Part shown: piece by piece, positions 18,209 through 27,610 of the stretch
How positions within the stretch are numbered: position 1 is the first letter of the stretch
How the letters are laid out: every line of letters begins with the position of its first letter
Translations under genes and position numbers: made by a program
The notes under the pieces: generated by a model
What the model saw: only the letters and a program-made list of their open reading frames with translations
Databases searched by the model: none
What the model was told of the DNA's origin: nothing
Assembly: GCF_900110435.1 (NCBI RefSeq)
Contig: NZ_FODT01000007.1
Span: 1-64,000 of the forward strand
Reading direction: 5' to 3'
Origin: Rhodopseudomonas pseudopalustris
GTDB taxonomy: Bacteria > Pseudomonadota > Alphaproteobacteria > Rhizobiales > Xanthobacteraceae
DNA length: 64,000 nt

Positions 18209-20575
18209 ATGTCTTCTCTCACATCTACTACTTCTCTTGCCGTTGCCACACTCGGTACGCCGCGGATCGGTCCGCGGCGCGAACTGAAATTCGCGCTCGA
18301 AAGCTACTGGGCCGGAACATCGACGGAAAGCGACCTTTTGAAAGTCGCAGCCGCGTTGCGCGCGGCGAACTGGGCCCGGCAGAACGCGCGGGGCGTCAGT
18401 GTGATTCCGTCGAACGACTTCTCCCTCTACGATCAGGTCCTCGACACCAGCGTGATGGTCGGCGCGATCCCTGAGATCTATGGGTGGAGAGGGGGCCCGG
18501 TCTCACTTGCTACCTATTTCGCCATGGCGCGCGGCACCCAAGCCGAAATCGCAGGGCATGGTTGCGCCAATGGTCATCACCACGGCGATTCTGCACCGCA
18601 GGGCGTCCCGGCGCAGGAGATGACCAAGTGGTTCGATACCAACTACCACTACATGGTGCCTGAACTTTTCGCCGGGCAAAGCTTCCAGCTCGCATCGCTC
18701 AAGCCGCTCGAGGAATATCGCGAGGCGAAGGCGCTCGGCTACGACACCCGTCCGGTGCTGCTCGGGCCTGTCACCTATCTCAAGCTCGGGAAGTGCGCGG
18801 GTGCCGACTTCGACGTTCTGTCGCTGCTGCCGAAACTGGTGCCGGTCTACATCGACATCCTCGGCCGTCTCGCGGCTGAGGGCGCGGATTGGGTTCAGCT
18901 CGACGAGCCGGCGCTGGTCCTCGATCTCGATGATCGCGAACGCCTGGCGTTTCACCATGCTTACGGACAGATCGCGCGAGCGCTGCCGCATCTCGACGTG
19001 ATGCTGACGACCTATTTCGGCGGGCTCGGCGATAATCTCGACGCCGTGCTGGCGCTGCCGATCGCAGGCCTGCATCTCGATCTGGTGCGGGCACCGAAAC
19101 AGATCAACGCCGTCGTCGCCAAGGGGCCGAAGGATCTTGTGCTGTCGCTCGGTGTCGTCGACGGCCGCAATATCTGGCGCGCTGACTTGCCCGATCTGCT
19201 CGACCGCCTCGAACCGATCGTGCAGCAGCGAGGGAGCGACCGCGTTCAACTGGCGCCGTCCTGCTCGCTGCTGCACGTTCCGGTCGATCTCGAACTCGAA
19301 ACCGGTCTCGATCTGGATCTGAAGAACTGGCTGTCGTTCTCGCTGCAGAAGATGGGCGAACTATCAACGCTGGGGAAGGCCTTGAGTGGCGAGCGGGCTG
19401 CGGTACAGGAGGAGTTGTCGGCCTCGGCGAAGGCGGTCGCGACACGTCGCAAGTCGCCAAAGGTGCACGACATCGCCGTGATCACCCGTGCCGCGGCGGT
19501 GACGTCCGCGCTGGCCCAGCGCAACAGCGGCTTCGCGGCGCGTGCCGCGCTCCAGCATCAGCGCTTGCGACTGCCCCCTTTCCCGACCACCACGATCGGA
19601 TCGTTCCCCCAGACCGCCCAAGTTCGAAAGGCCCGTGCGGCCCATGCCAAGGGAACGATCTCGGACGCCGAGTACAACACGTTTCTTCGCGGCGAAACCG
19701 CCCGGACGATCCAGTGGCAGGAAAAGATAGGCCTCGACGTGCTGGTTCACGGCGAGTTCGAACGCAACGACATGGTGCAGTATTTCGGCGAGCAGCTCTC
19801 CGGCTTCGCCTTCACCAAGGAAGGCTGGGTGCAGAGCTATGGCTCACGCTGCGTTCGGCCGCCGATCCTGTTCGGCGACGTCTCGCGGCCACGGCCGATG
19901 ACGGTCGATTGGTGGACATATGCGCAATCGCTCACCGCAAAGCCGATGAAGGGCATGCTGACCGGACCGGTGACGATCCTGAACTGGTCTTTCGTGCGCG
20001 ACGACGTGCCGCGCAGCACCGCGTGTCGCCAGATCGCGCTCGCGATCCGCGACGAGGTGGTCGATCTCGAGAGGGCCGGGGCTAAGATGATCCAGATCGA
20101 CGAGGCGGCGTTGCGCGAGGGGCTGCCGCTCCGCCGCTCCGAATGGAAGAGCTATCTCGACTGGGCGGTCGAGTGTTTCCGGCTGTGTTCGTCCGGCGTC
20201 AACGACGAGATGCAGATCCACACCCACATGTGCTATTCGGAGTTCAACGACATCATTGACGCGATCGCCGCGATGGATGCCGACGTGATCTCCATCGAGA
20301 CGTCGCGTTCGAAAATGGAGCTGCTCGACGCCTTCAAGACCTACAAATATCCGAACGAGATCGGCCCCGGCGTCTACGACATTCATTCGCCCCGCGTGCC
20401 GTCGGTGGAAGAAATGACCACGCTGCTCCAACTCGCGCGACAGCGGCTGTCCGATGGGCAGTTGTGGGTCAATCCAGACTGCGGATTGAAGACTCGCGGC
20501 TGGGACGAGGTCGAAGGCGCGCTGGTCAATATGGTCGAAGCAGCGCAGCGGATCCGCCAAGTCAGTGCGGAATGA
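18209..20575 (+). CDS. metE: Cobalamin-independent methionine synthase
   Basis: This 788-aa two-barrel enzyme transfers the methyl group of 5-methyltetrahydropteroyltri-L-glutamate to homocysteine. The N-terminal half carries LGTPRIGPRRELKFALESYW. The C-terminal catalytic barrel has all zinc ligands: His and Cys in HTHMCYSEF, Glu in VISIETSRS and Cys in VNPDCGLKTRGW. Length is normal for the family. It is monocistronic behind a cobalamin riboswitch, with a stem-loop about 45 bp after the stop. Confidence 0.96.
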   Translation: MSSLTSTTSLAVATLGTPRIGPRRELKFALESYWAGTSTESDLLKVAAALRAANWARQNARGVSVIPSNDFSLYDQVLDTSVMVGAIPEIYGWRGGPVSLATYFAMARGTQAEIAGHGCANGHHHGDSAPQGVPAQEMTKWFDTNYHYMVPELFAGQSFQLASLKPLEEYREAKALGYDTRPVLLGPVTYLKLGKCAGADFDVLSLLPKLVPVYIDILGRLAAEGADWVQLDEPALVLDLDDRERLAFHHAYGQIARALPHLDVMLTTYFGGLGDNLDAVLALPIAGLHLDLVRAPKQINAVVAKGPKDLVLSLGVVDGRNIWRADLPDLLDRLEPIVQQRGSDRVQLAPSCSLLHVPVDLELETGLDLDLKNWLSFSLQKMGELSTLGKALSGERAAVQEELSASAKAVATRRKSPKVHDIAVITRAAAVTSALAQRNSGFAARAALQHQRLRLPPFPTTTIGSFPQTAQVRKARAAHAKGTISDAEYNTFLRGETARTIQWQEKIGLDVLVHGEFERNDMVQYFGEQLSGFAFTKEGWVQSYGSRCVRPPILFGDVSRPRPMTVDWWTYAQSLTAKPMKGMLTGPVTILNWSFVRDDVPRSTACRQIALAIRDEVVDLERAGAKMIQIDEAALREGLPLRRSEWKSYLDWAVECFRLCSSGVNDEMQIHTHMCYSEFNDIIDAIAAMDADVISIETSRSKMELLDAFKTYKYPNEIGPGVYDIHSPRVPSVEEMTTLLQLARQRLSDGQLWVNPDCGLKTRGWDEVEGALVNMVEAAQRIRQVSAE

Positions 20576-20617
20576 AGCGGCACCGTCCTGAATAGGCGCC
20601 CGTCTCGCTGCGATCGG

Positions 20618-20648
20618 GGAGGCCTTCGGCTTTGCACCGGAGGCCTCC
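20618..20648 (+). terminator. Stem-loop after metE
   Basis: A 12-bp stem (GGAGGCCTTCGG pairing with CCGGAGGCCTCC, allowing one G-T) with a 7-nt loop lies 43 bp after the metE stop. There is no clear T-run, so intrinsic termination is only possible, not shown. Confidence 0.4.
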
Positions 20649-20749
20649 AGGGCCTGAAACTACGACTCGTTTGGAGTCTCTCCAGACTCGGAACGGCTCG
20701 GTCTGTTCATCGTGTCTCCCGATTTGAACGTGGTTAATGCGCTGCGTCA

Positions 20750-20918
20750 CAGGTGTCTCTCGCAAGAGGGGTGAAACGGGAATGCGGTGCGGGACGACGT
20801 CCCTGAGCCGCAGCTGCCCTCGCAACTGTAAGCGGATCACGACGTCCTTGATGTCACTGGCCGGTGGTTGGCTGGGAAGGCGGACGAGCGATATATCCAA
20901 GAGCCAGGAGACCGGCCG
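20750..20918 (+). promoter_or_regulatory. Cobalamin riboswitch, orphaned by an IS
   Basis: A fourth aptamer: ACGGGAATGCGGTGCGGGAC, the B12-box core GCTGCCCTCGCAACTGTAA (20813-20831), TGTCACTGGCC, GGGAAGGC and CCAAGAGCCAGGAGACCGGC. It differs in detail from the other three and lacks their GGGCGGGGTG hairpin. The IS3-family element begins 13 bp further on, so the RNA is cut off from whatever it controlled. Confidence 0.85.
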
Positions 20919-20994
20919 GCGATCTGGAGCTGTTGTGACCCCTTCGATTTCCTCCGAATGAAGCTAGAGTCCGGACCCGTGGAAGGACCGGACA

Positions 20995-21261
20995 ATGAAG
21001 CGATCGAGATTTACGGAAGAGCAGATCATTGCCGTTCTGCGCGAGCAGGAGGCGGGCGTGGCGACCGCGGAGGTTTGCCGCAAGCACGGCATCAGCAGCG
21101 CGACGTTCTATGCCTGGAAGGCGAAGTTCGGCGGGATGGATGTGTCGGAGGCCAAGCGGCTGAAGAGCCTGGAGGAAGAGAACGCTAAGCTGAAGCGGCT
21201 TCTGGCCGACGCGATGCTCGACAATGTCGCGCTGAAGGATCTTCTGGGAAAAAAATGGTAA
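20995..21261 (+). CDS. IS3-family transposase OrfA
   Basis: This 88-aa protein has the IS3-type helix-turn-helix (RFTEEQIIAVLREQEAG, VCRKHGISSATFYAWKAKFG) followed by a leucine-zipper-like coil (LKSLEEENAKLKRLLADAML). It binds the element's ends. Seven adenines at 21249-21255 just before the stop form a slippery site for programmed -1 frameshifting into OrfB. The gene looks intact. Confidence 0.92.
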   Translation: MKRSRFTEEQIIAVLREQEAGVATAEVCRKHGISSATFYAWKAKFGGMDVSEAKRLKSLEEENAKLKRLLADAMLDNVALKDLLGKKW

Positions 21262-22160
21262 CGCCCGTCGCCAAACGGGAAGCCGTCGCTCATCTGGTGA
21301 CCACCTATGAGATGAGCGAGCGGCGGGCGTGCCGGGTGATCCCGGCTGATCGCAAGACGATCCGCTATCGATCGCGCAGACCTCCGGACGTCGAGCTTCG
21401 CGCTCGCTTGCGCGAACTCGCCGCGGAGCAGCGTCGGTTCGGCTACCGCCGGCTGCACGTGCTGTTACGCCATGAGGGGCACGTGGTGAACCGGAAGAAG
21501 ACGCAGCGCCTCTACCGGGAGGAAGGGCTATCGGTGCGTCGACGGCGTGGGCGCAAGTGAGCGACTGGCACACGCGCGCCGATCCTGGTCGAAGCGAGGG
21601 CAAATGCGCGCTGGTCGGTCGACTTCGTGTCGAATCAGTTTGCCTCGGGACGCCGCTTCCGGATCTTCAACGTGGTTGATGACGTCACCAAGGAATGCCT
21701 GACGGCGATCCCGGACACCTCGATCTCCGGCCGGCGGGTGGCGCGCGAACTGGCCGAGGTCATCGGGCAGCGTGGCAAGCCCGACCTGATTGTCTCCGAC
21801 CATGGCACCGAGTTCACCTCGAACGCGATGCTGGCCTGGACCCAGGAGGCCGGCGTCGCATGGCACTTCATCGCTCCCGGCAAGCCGATGCAGAACGGCA
21901 TCTGCGAGGCCTTCAACGGCCGGATGCGGGACGAACTCCTCAACGAGACGCTGTTCTACGATCTCGACCACGCCCGCGCCGTCGTCGCCCGCTGGGTGGG
22001 CGCCTACAACCGGACGCGACCGCACTCCGCGCTGGGCTACCTGACACCTGCTGCCTACGCAGCTTCCCTCACGCAACGGACGATCGGCTACGCAACTCCG
22101 ACCAGCTCCGCCGATCGTCCGTTGCTCAACTGGCGCACCTGCGCCAATCTCAGCCCGTGA
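21255..22160 (+). pseudogene. IS3-family transposase OrfB, interrupted by a nonsense codon
   Basis: The rve-type DDE integrase frame runs from the slippery A-run to 22160. The N-terminal part (YRRLHVLLRHEGHVVNRKKT) and the catalytic part ([37 protein letters not shown]) are in the same frame but separated by TGA at 21558-21560, where relatives usually have Arg (CGA). A single C-to-T change explains it. The copy is therefore probably transposition-defective unless read through. Confidence 0.88.
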
Positions 22161-22198
22161 CTCTGGCTTCAGCTGGATGAATGAAAGGGGTCCCAGCA

Positions 22199-22488
22199 GA
22201 GCCAACTCATTCGGCGAAGGGCCGACGGAGGATACAGCCATGAGGAATTGCACGCCGCATCGCGGCGCGAACGTCGTGCGCGGCGTTTTTCCTGCAATGC
22301 GTTCAATCCTCTTCCTCAACTTTATCCAGCCGAATTCGGGCAGGCTGCAAATTGGCGATGCCGATGTCGCACAGCCGCCGCGGCAGTCGAAACGGCTGGT
22401 TGCCTATCTTCCCGACCCGGTAAGAGTCTCGGACGTGAGTGCCCGCTTCGTCACGCCAGCGGTCTACTCACAGTTCTTCCTGTTCTGA
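22199..22488 (+). pseudogene. Segment formerly downstream of the fourth riboswitch; possible ABC-ATPase scrap
   Basis: Once the IS is removed, this sequence directly follows the fourth cobalamin riboswitch. An ATG at 22240 has GGAGGA upstream (22227-22232), so a gene once began here. Its frame runs to 22488. Residues encoded by about 22306-22420 (FIQPNSGRLQIGDADV, then RLVAYLPDPV) resemble the stretch after Walker A in ABC-transporter ATPases, but no Walker A precedes it and the frame ends early. I treat it as a decayed gene. The identity of the original B12-regulated gene cannot be told. Confidence 0.35.
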
Positions 22489-22514
22489 TTGAATCAGACG
22501 GGCCGACTGAACGA

Positions 22515-22891
<377 letters not shown>

Positions 22892-22911
22892 TCAAGGGTG
22901 AGCCTGACCTG

Positions 22912-23208
22912 GTGTTTCCGGTTTCCACCACAGCAACCGAGATTGGCGAATTCTTCCAGGACAAGTGGCCTTGGCTCGATTTCAGATACTTGGAAGGCCA
23001 CGAGATATTGTCCGGCAAGATGGGTGCGCTGCGTTCACGGCTGCATGTCTGGATCAACGACCTAGGCAAGGCATACATCGAGGTCGAGAAATATTACGAG
23101 AGCGGCGCTGCCGAGTTTCTTGTCGATGATCCTGGCCTCGAAGAAACGTATGACGACGACGAGGAGACGGAGGAGAACTTCCGCCGCAACCTTGAGCGGG
23201 ACGACTGA
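22912..23208 (+). CDS. Hypothetical acidic protein, 98 aa
   Basis: I do not recognise this protein. It has aromatic, charged segments (TATEIGEFFQDKWPWLDFRY; INDLGKAYIEVEKYYESGA) and a very acidic tail. A TGA in frame lies about 36 bp upstream and no ATG occurs in between. The GTG at 22912 is the best visible start, without a clear ribosome site. The gene may be a shortened remnant. It lies 48 bp before a zincin-like gene and could be coexpressed with it. Confidence 0.5.
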   Translation: MFPVSTTATEIGEFFQDKWPWLDFRYLEGHEILSGKMGALRSRLHVWINDLGKAYIEVEKYYESGAAEFLVDDPGLEETYDDDEETEENFRRNLERDD

Positions 23209-23256
23209 GGGCCGCTCTCATATGATGAGAATCCGCTGATTCGTTAGGGGCGGACC

Positions 23257-24240
23257 GTGAGCGACGCACCAGAACAAACGATAGAGGAGTTGCTGGCCAC
23301 CTCAACCGCGCCGGCCAACATTCCATTTCATCTGAAAGGCTTCGCTGACGAGAAAACGGCGACGGATTTGGCCAACAAGACGGCAACCTATATCAACTTT
23401 ATCGGCACGCGGATGAACTTGGAGGACCTCGACGGCGTCACCGTCGCGTATGATTACGCCCAAGCTCTGACCGAGATCGACCGCGGATATGAGACCTCAC
23501 ACGTCCTGACAGCTTCAACTGAGATTGCGCACGGCGTCGCAATGGCACCCGGCGTGTTCCGTGATGGGGTACTCAAGACTCATTTAGCATTCAATGCAAA
23601 CGTCCTGATGCACCTGATGGACGGGGAGGGCGAGGGCTTCTCCCATGTCTATTACCAGCTTGCCCACGAATGTGGCCACGTTCACGACCGTACAGCATTT
23701 GATGTCGCGATTCCCGGTCTTCTGCAGAGGCCGTACAATTTTGGGAGTGATCTGGCTCGCATCCAGTTCGGTCTAGGTTGGGGAAGCTGGTGTGAATATG
23801 CGGCGACCAGGTTGAGCGCGTCGTTCTATCCCGAGCAGGTAGCCCATTTTGAAGAGACGTTCTTCGCAGCACTCGATGGGCTCGATGATCGTGTTGAAGC
23901 CGCAATGGATGCCTTCAGCGGCGATGGCGATGGTTGGAAGTGCTTCAACGCTGTCACGGGAGAGTACGATCGCTTTCTCACATTTGCTTCATACCTCCTT
24001 GGACACCTGAATGGCCTGGGTGAAGACGTTGATCTTGCGCCAAAGTTCAAGGAATTCCTGCAGTCCGGGAATTGGCTGGCAAAACACGTGATTGATTTAG
24101 ATAAGACCGTTGAGGAAATCTGGAGCAATTACGGTGAGTGGAAGAGCTTTGAGGAGTTCGATGGAATAGGTGAGCTGGTCTTGCTGCTTGCCGCAACTGA
24201 TGACGTGCATCTTACGGCCGATGGGCTGGTCATCTACTGA
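23257..24240 (+). CDS. Zincin-like metallopeptidase-domain protein, function unknown
   Basis: This 327-aa soluble protein contains HECGHVHD near residue 137, which matches the HExxH zinc motif. GSWCEYAATRLSASF about 40 residues later could supply a Glu as third ligand, as in gluzincins. The rest shows no known domain: an N-terminal helical part and an acidic C-terminal third. The GTG at 23257 is the start, with AGGGGCGG upstream. It sits in an accessory region with no partner peptidase or inhibitor gene apparent. A cytoplasmic protease is a reasonable guess but unproven. Confidence 0.65.
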   Translation: MSDAPEQTIEELLATSTAPANIPFHLKGFADEKTATDLANKTATYINFIGTRMNLEDLDGVTVAYDYAQALTEIDRGYETSHVLTASTEIAHGVAMAPGVFRDGVLKTHLAFNANVLMHLMDGEGEGFSHVYYQLAHECGHVHDRTAFDVAIPGLLQRPYNFGSDLARIQFGLGWGSWCEYAATRLSASFYPEQVAHFEETFFAALDGLDDRVEAAMDAFSGDGDGWKCFNAVTGEYDRFLTFASYLLGHLNGLGEDVDLAPKFKEFLQSGNWLAKHVIDLDKTVEEIWSNYGEWKSFEEFDGIGELVLLLAATDDVHLTADGLVIY

Positions 24241-25061
24241 CCTGTTGCTAACTTTCCCGATGCTGCTGTGTGCGCATAGTCGTAAAGAGGACTTGCCAGA
24301 CGTGCCATAACATTCGATTTGCGTAGGACAACTTCGAAAAGCTGTCCCCCCAGGACTCGAACCTGCATCCAGATCGCTATGAGCAGCAGGATATCGATCG
24401 TCTTCGATTTTGTTGGGTTTTCGTTCGATTTCGATCGCGTCCGTTGTGCTTCATCGAGGTCGTTTCTGGTGCGAAACCGGAGCGGTTTGAATCTGAGGTA
24501 CGGCATGGCTAGCTCCGATCGAAACACTGCATGTCGGGTGTGTGAGTCTGTCCCATGATGGATTGGGTGGAGAGTTCATGTAGATCAAATAGTTGAGTGG
24601 AAGGCGTGTGCAAATTCTGTGCACAGCCGCGTGCCTTTTCTTTCGTTTTCGTTCTTACGACATTGGGGTCAAGAGCCGCCTATTGGGTGGAACGATGCCT
24701 TGGCCACAACGTAAGATTAGGTCCGATCACATTCCGAACTGGCAGATGTCTTTGGCCAGGCCTCTGCCGAAAGAGCCGGTAAGTGGAGTTTCTGCCTGAT
24801 CGCGACCAAAGCGCCGGACATGCTATACGTGCAACGCCGGCACCATTTCGGTGCAACTGACGGACGCAGTGCGATGGGCTGGACATTGCTCGAAGCCGGC
24901 GCCGTCGCGTTCGTTGGCGCATCGTCGATCGCGTGGTGGAGCGACATGCTCTCGCTTGTGTTTCGGCTCCGAATATTGCCCCCTTTCGGCGTCCAACATT
25001 GACCCCGGTGCCATCTCAAAAGTTGGAGCAAAATGCGGAGCTTGTGGCGCGACGGGTGGGG
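24241..25061. other. Gene-poor stretch with possible IS21-type end
   Basis: I find no convincing gene here. Around 24988-25085 two copies of GGGGTCA.T.TTGGACGCCGA occur in opposite orientation (24989-25008 on minus, 25061-25081 on plus). Such repeats resemble the ends of IS21-family elements, and the downstream Fic-like gene is truncated at this boundary. A tRNA T-arm-like GGTTCGAGTCC occurs on the minus strand at 24353-24363, but no tRNA body is present. Confidence 0.35.
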
Positions 25062-25508
25062 TCAGTCTTGGACGCCGATTGGGGTCAAAGGCCACGCCGA
25101 TTTACAGAAGGTGTAGGTCAAGGCGATCAGCCTGCCGAAGTCGTCTGCGTTGGTGTCCGCAAGCAAGTCTCGGGAGTTCTTCAGCAACTCGGCCATGCGC
25201 GACACCACTTCGCCGGGCAGGCAGAATTCATAGTCGTTACCCGGCTCGAGTTGGCTCTCGGCAGAAATCCTCCGGTCGAAGAGCGAAGTGCCAGGCGTGC
25301 CGCGATAGGTGCCTGCATATTCGGGGTGGTCGGAAGGCGCGAAAGACGCAAACAATTCCCGATGCAGGTCGAGCGGATCAGCCAAGATAGCCTGTCGCCG
25401 ATGGTGATTTGCAACGATCTCGGTCAATAGCTGTCCGCAGCGCCTGGACATGGCGGCGTCATAGCCTTTCGTCGCGTGCGCTTGCCATCGTGGCGGGTGC
25501 TTCGTCAT
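25062..25508 (-). pseudogene. Fic-like protein, 3' truncated
   Basis: The frame from the ATG at 25508 gives 148 residues resembling the N-terminal part of Fic/DOC proteins: LHRELFASFAPSDHPEYAG then TYRGTPGTSLFDRR, ending in FGRLIALTYTF. In intact relatives this last helix leads into the HPFxDGNGR AMP-transfer motif. Here the sequence instead switches to unrelated residues and stops, next to IS21-like terminal sequence. The catalytic loop is thus absent. It starts 33 bp after the preceding HEPN-like gene and was probably the last gene of that operon. The Fic assignment rests on pattern only. Confidence 0.45.
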
Positions 25509-25540
25509 TTCTCGGTTCTCTCCGGCTTGTGTCGCGCGCC

Positions 25541-26425
25541 TTAGATGAGGAATGGTTGGCGTGGGCCGGGCCATTCGTCGGTTTCCATCAGGAGCGCGAG
25601 ATCAGCGCTGGCGATGCGCCGCAAGCTTGATGCGGCGATGAATTGCACGCCCAAAGCAAGCTTGACGACCTGCAGCCGCTTCAATCCGGCCGGCTTGTAT
25701 CGGCTTTCGACATATGGCGGCAGGGCGCTGACGACGGCTTGGACGCGCGGGTCATCGCGGTGCGGGCGCGCGTCCGCTATGCGGCGGGAAAGCGTCGGCA
25801 GATTGTGACCGTCCTTGCCCTTTCTGAAGGAATCCGGGTCGACACCGTCCCGGACAAGAGCCGCCTTCATCGAAAGTTCGGCCACCATACAGATCGGCTG
25901 GATTACCGAGTCATGGCTGAACGTCGTCGGGAGGGTGTTCGCCACATCTTCGAGATTGGACCGCGCCATGCGCCAGAGCGTGGTCGCCGCTGGATTCACT
26001 TGTTCGACTTCATTCAAACCATTGGTGAGATCGTGGAGATCGGCGTCCGCGAGAGAAACTTCGCCGGCAATTGCCCTATCCTGCCTACACCAGTTCCACC
26101 ATTCCTCGGCGCTAGAGAACCCTGCTATCTGCCAGGGCTGGAGCGACACCTGGCCGAACACGACCGGGAAAGTGAGCTTGCGGACCTGATCGACGGACGC
26201 AGCGAAACCGATCCCAGCACCAGGCCAGCTCGTGCTGACCTCGGGCACCATGGCGGTATAGGTGTCCATGATCCGTTTGACTTCGGGGTTTCCGCCGACC
26301 CCCATGACGAAGTTGGAACCGAGAAGCTCCATTGCGGCACGGAATGGCCGCTGATGGACGTGGATGCCTTCCTCCGCGTATTTCAGGTCGAGCCGGCGAA
26401 GATCATCTAACGTCCATGTGGTCAT
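25541..26425 (-). CDS. Hypothetical protein with HEPN-like C-terminal region
   Basis: This 294-aa soluble protein has no recognised N-terminal domain. The region about 180-270 has an HEPN-type arrangement: AELSMKAALVRDGVDP, then GHNLPTLSRRI and YVESRYKP. The typical RNase RxxxxH motif is not obvious, so it may be a non-catalytic HEPN. It lies 68 bp after the 356-aa gene and 33 bp before the Fic-like gene, within the same minus-strand run as the AAA ATPase and HipBA-like pair. A defence or toxin-antitoxin role is inferred from neighbours only. Confidence 0.6.
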   Translation of the reverse strand: MTTWTLDDLRRLDLKYAEEGIHVHQRPFRAAMELLGSNFVMGVGGNPEVKRIMDTYTAMVPEVSTSWPGAGIGFAASVDQVRKLTFPVVFGQVSLQPWQIAGFSSAEEWWNWCRQDRAIAGEVSLADADLHDLTNGLNEVEQVNPAATTLWRMARSNLEDVANTLPTTFSHDSVIQPICMVAELSMKAALVRDGVDPDSFRKGKDGHNLPTLSRRIADARPHRDDPRVQAVVSALPPYVESRYKPAGLKRLQVVKLALGVQFIAASSLRRIASADLALLMETDEWPGPRQPFLI

Positions 26426-26493
26426 TCGCGGTTTGCCTTCCTGATAGGTTTAAAGCGGGCCGTGTCCTTGCGGTGCAACGGCCACAATTTTCG

Positions 26494-27564
26494 TCATTCG
26501 TAAGGGAGTTCCCCAAATAGCCCGATCATGAGATCGCCGTCGTAAAGCGAGAACGGGATTTCGACGTAGTGATCGGGATGGCGGGGCAAGGCGCGCCCAT
26601 CATTGGGACCGTTTTTGGTGTGGCCCCGGATCGGCTCGCCATTCTCCTTGATATAGGGAAGCACCACGAGGCGACCGTGGTTGGTGGAGAGGATCGTACC
26701 TTCCTTCCAGATCGTCGCGCCCTCGGAGTCCTTCGTCGAAGACGTCGATTTGACCTGCCAGCCTATCCCGCCTTCCGGCTCGTACCAGAAGACGATACCG
26801 TTGGAGACAAGCACATGATCGCCTCGGGCCAGGGCCTCGGCGAGGAGGCGCTGGACACTAGCCATTTGAAGCAACTGGTTGGCGCGGGGGAGAAGGATCT
26901 GTCTGATCCGCGCCTTGGTCTTTCCCCAGTGGGCGGTTGCGCTCAGATCAAAGCCATTTGCGATTTTCGCGCGCTCGGCCGTGAGCGCAGCCTTTTCGCC
27001 AGCATGATAGGGCTTCGACCAGGCGCCATCGAGACCGAGGAACACCAGGGCATAAGTCCATCGACTGTTCGAGCGGCCGACCTTGGCGACCTTGAGATAG
27101 GGCATCTCGGCCAGTTGTTCGGCGAGGTCCTGTCGATAGCGCTCGGACTCCGGCGCGAGCTTCAGGCTGGAAGGGTCCGGCCGCGCGTCGTCGGCATGCC
27201 GGCGTTGGGCTTCGCGCAACATCAGCACTTCTTCCTCCAGCAGCCGCTGCTTGGCCTGGAGGGCCTTGTCGATCTTCAGTTCGAGTGATCGCTTCGCGAC
27301 AGGATCCATGGTGCGGGCAGAAACGGCAGCGCTCAAGACCGGGTTGAGCGCCTGGGCGGCGGCGATCGCTGTCTCGCGTTCGGGATAGTGGTCAGCGCGC
27401 ACGGTGTCGTTTTCTCCCGGCACCATCCGCTCGCGCCAGACCGGAGGAAGTTCGTCCTTGTCGACCAGCTCCTGCATGAACCAGCGTTCGTGGAGGGGGC
27501 GGTAGTGAGGCCAGACCGCCAGCACGATGTCGGAGGTCCGTTTGAGTTCCGACCATTTCAGCAT
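26494..27564 (-). CDS. Hypothetical protein, 356 aa, in AAA ATPase operon
   Basis: I do not recognise this protein. A predicted helical or coiled-coil stretch lies near 95-150 (LELKIDKALQAKQRLLEEEV). A probable beta-rich C-terminal half follows, with GRSNSRWTYALVFLGLDGAW and VSNGIVFWYEPEGGIGW. There are no membrane segments. It starts 46 bp after the large ATPase stop, so it is probably cotranscribed and perhaps a partner. The first ~25 residues (SDIVLAVWPHYRPLHERWF) look structured, supporting the ATG at 27564. Confidence 0.6.
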   Translation of the reverse strand: MLKWSELKRTSDIVLAVWPHYRPLHERWFMQELVDKDELPPVWRERMVPGENDTVRADHYPERETAIAAAQALNPVLSAAVSARTMDPVAKRSLELKIDKALQAKQRLLEEEVLMLREAQRRHADDARPDPSSLKLAPESERYRQDLAEQLAEMPYLKVAKVGRSNSRWTYALVFLGLDGAWSKPYHAGEKAALTAERAKIANGFDLSATAHWGKTKARIRQILLPRANQLLQMASVQRLLAEALARGDHVLVSNGIVFWYEPEGGIGWQVKSTSSTKDSEGATIWKEGTILSTNHGRLVVLPYIKENGEPIRGHTKNGPNDGRALPRHPDHYVEIPFSLYDGDLMIGLFGELPYE

Positions 27565-27610
27565 GGCGGACGTCCTTCGGCGGGAGGCGGCGCAACGCGC
27601 TGGAGCTTCG

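Larger units (their letters stand above)
20931..22198 (+). mobile_element. IS3-family insertion sequence
   Basis: The 1,268-bp element has imperfect terminal inverted repeats: TGTTGTGACCCCTT at the left and TGCTGGGACCCCTT (reverse complement of the right end). Similarity extends to TGAAGC.AGAGTC. A 4-bp target duplication GAGC flanks it (20927-20930 and 22199-22202). It encodes the usual two overlapping reading frames. The intact duplication shows simple insertion and suggests a fairly recent event. Confidence 0.92.

Noticed and set aside
24342-24375. tRNA-like T-arm (GGTTCGAGTCC on the minus strand) followed by an acceptor-like GGGGGAC
   Set aside because: No matching 5' acceptor, D-arm or anticodon arm lies upstream, so at most it is a 3' fragment.
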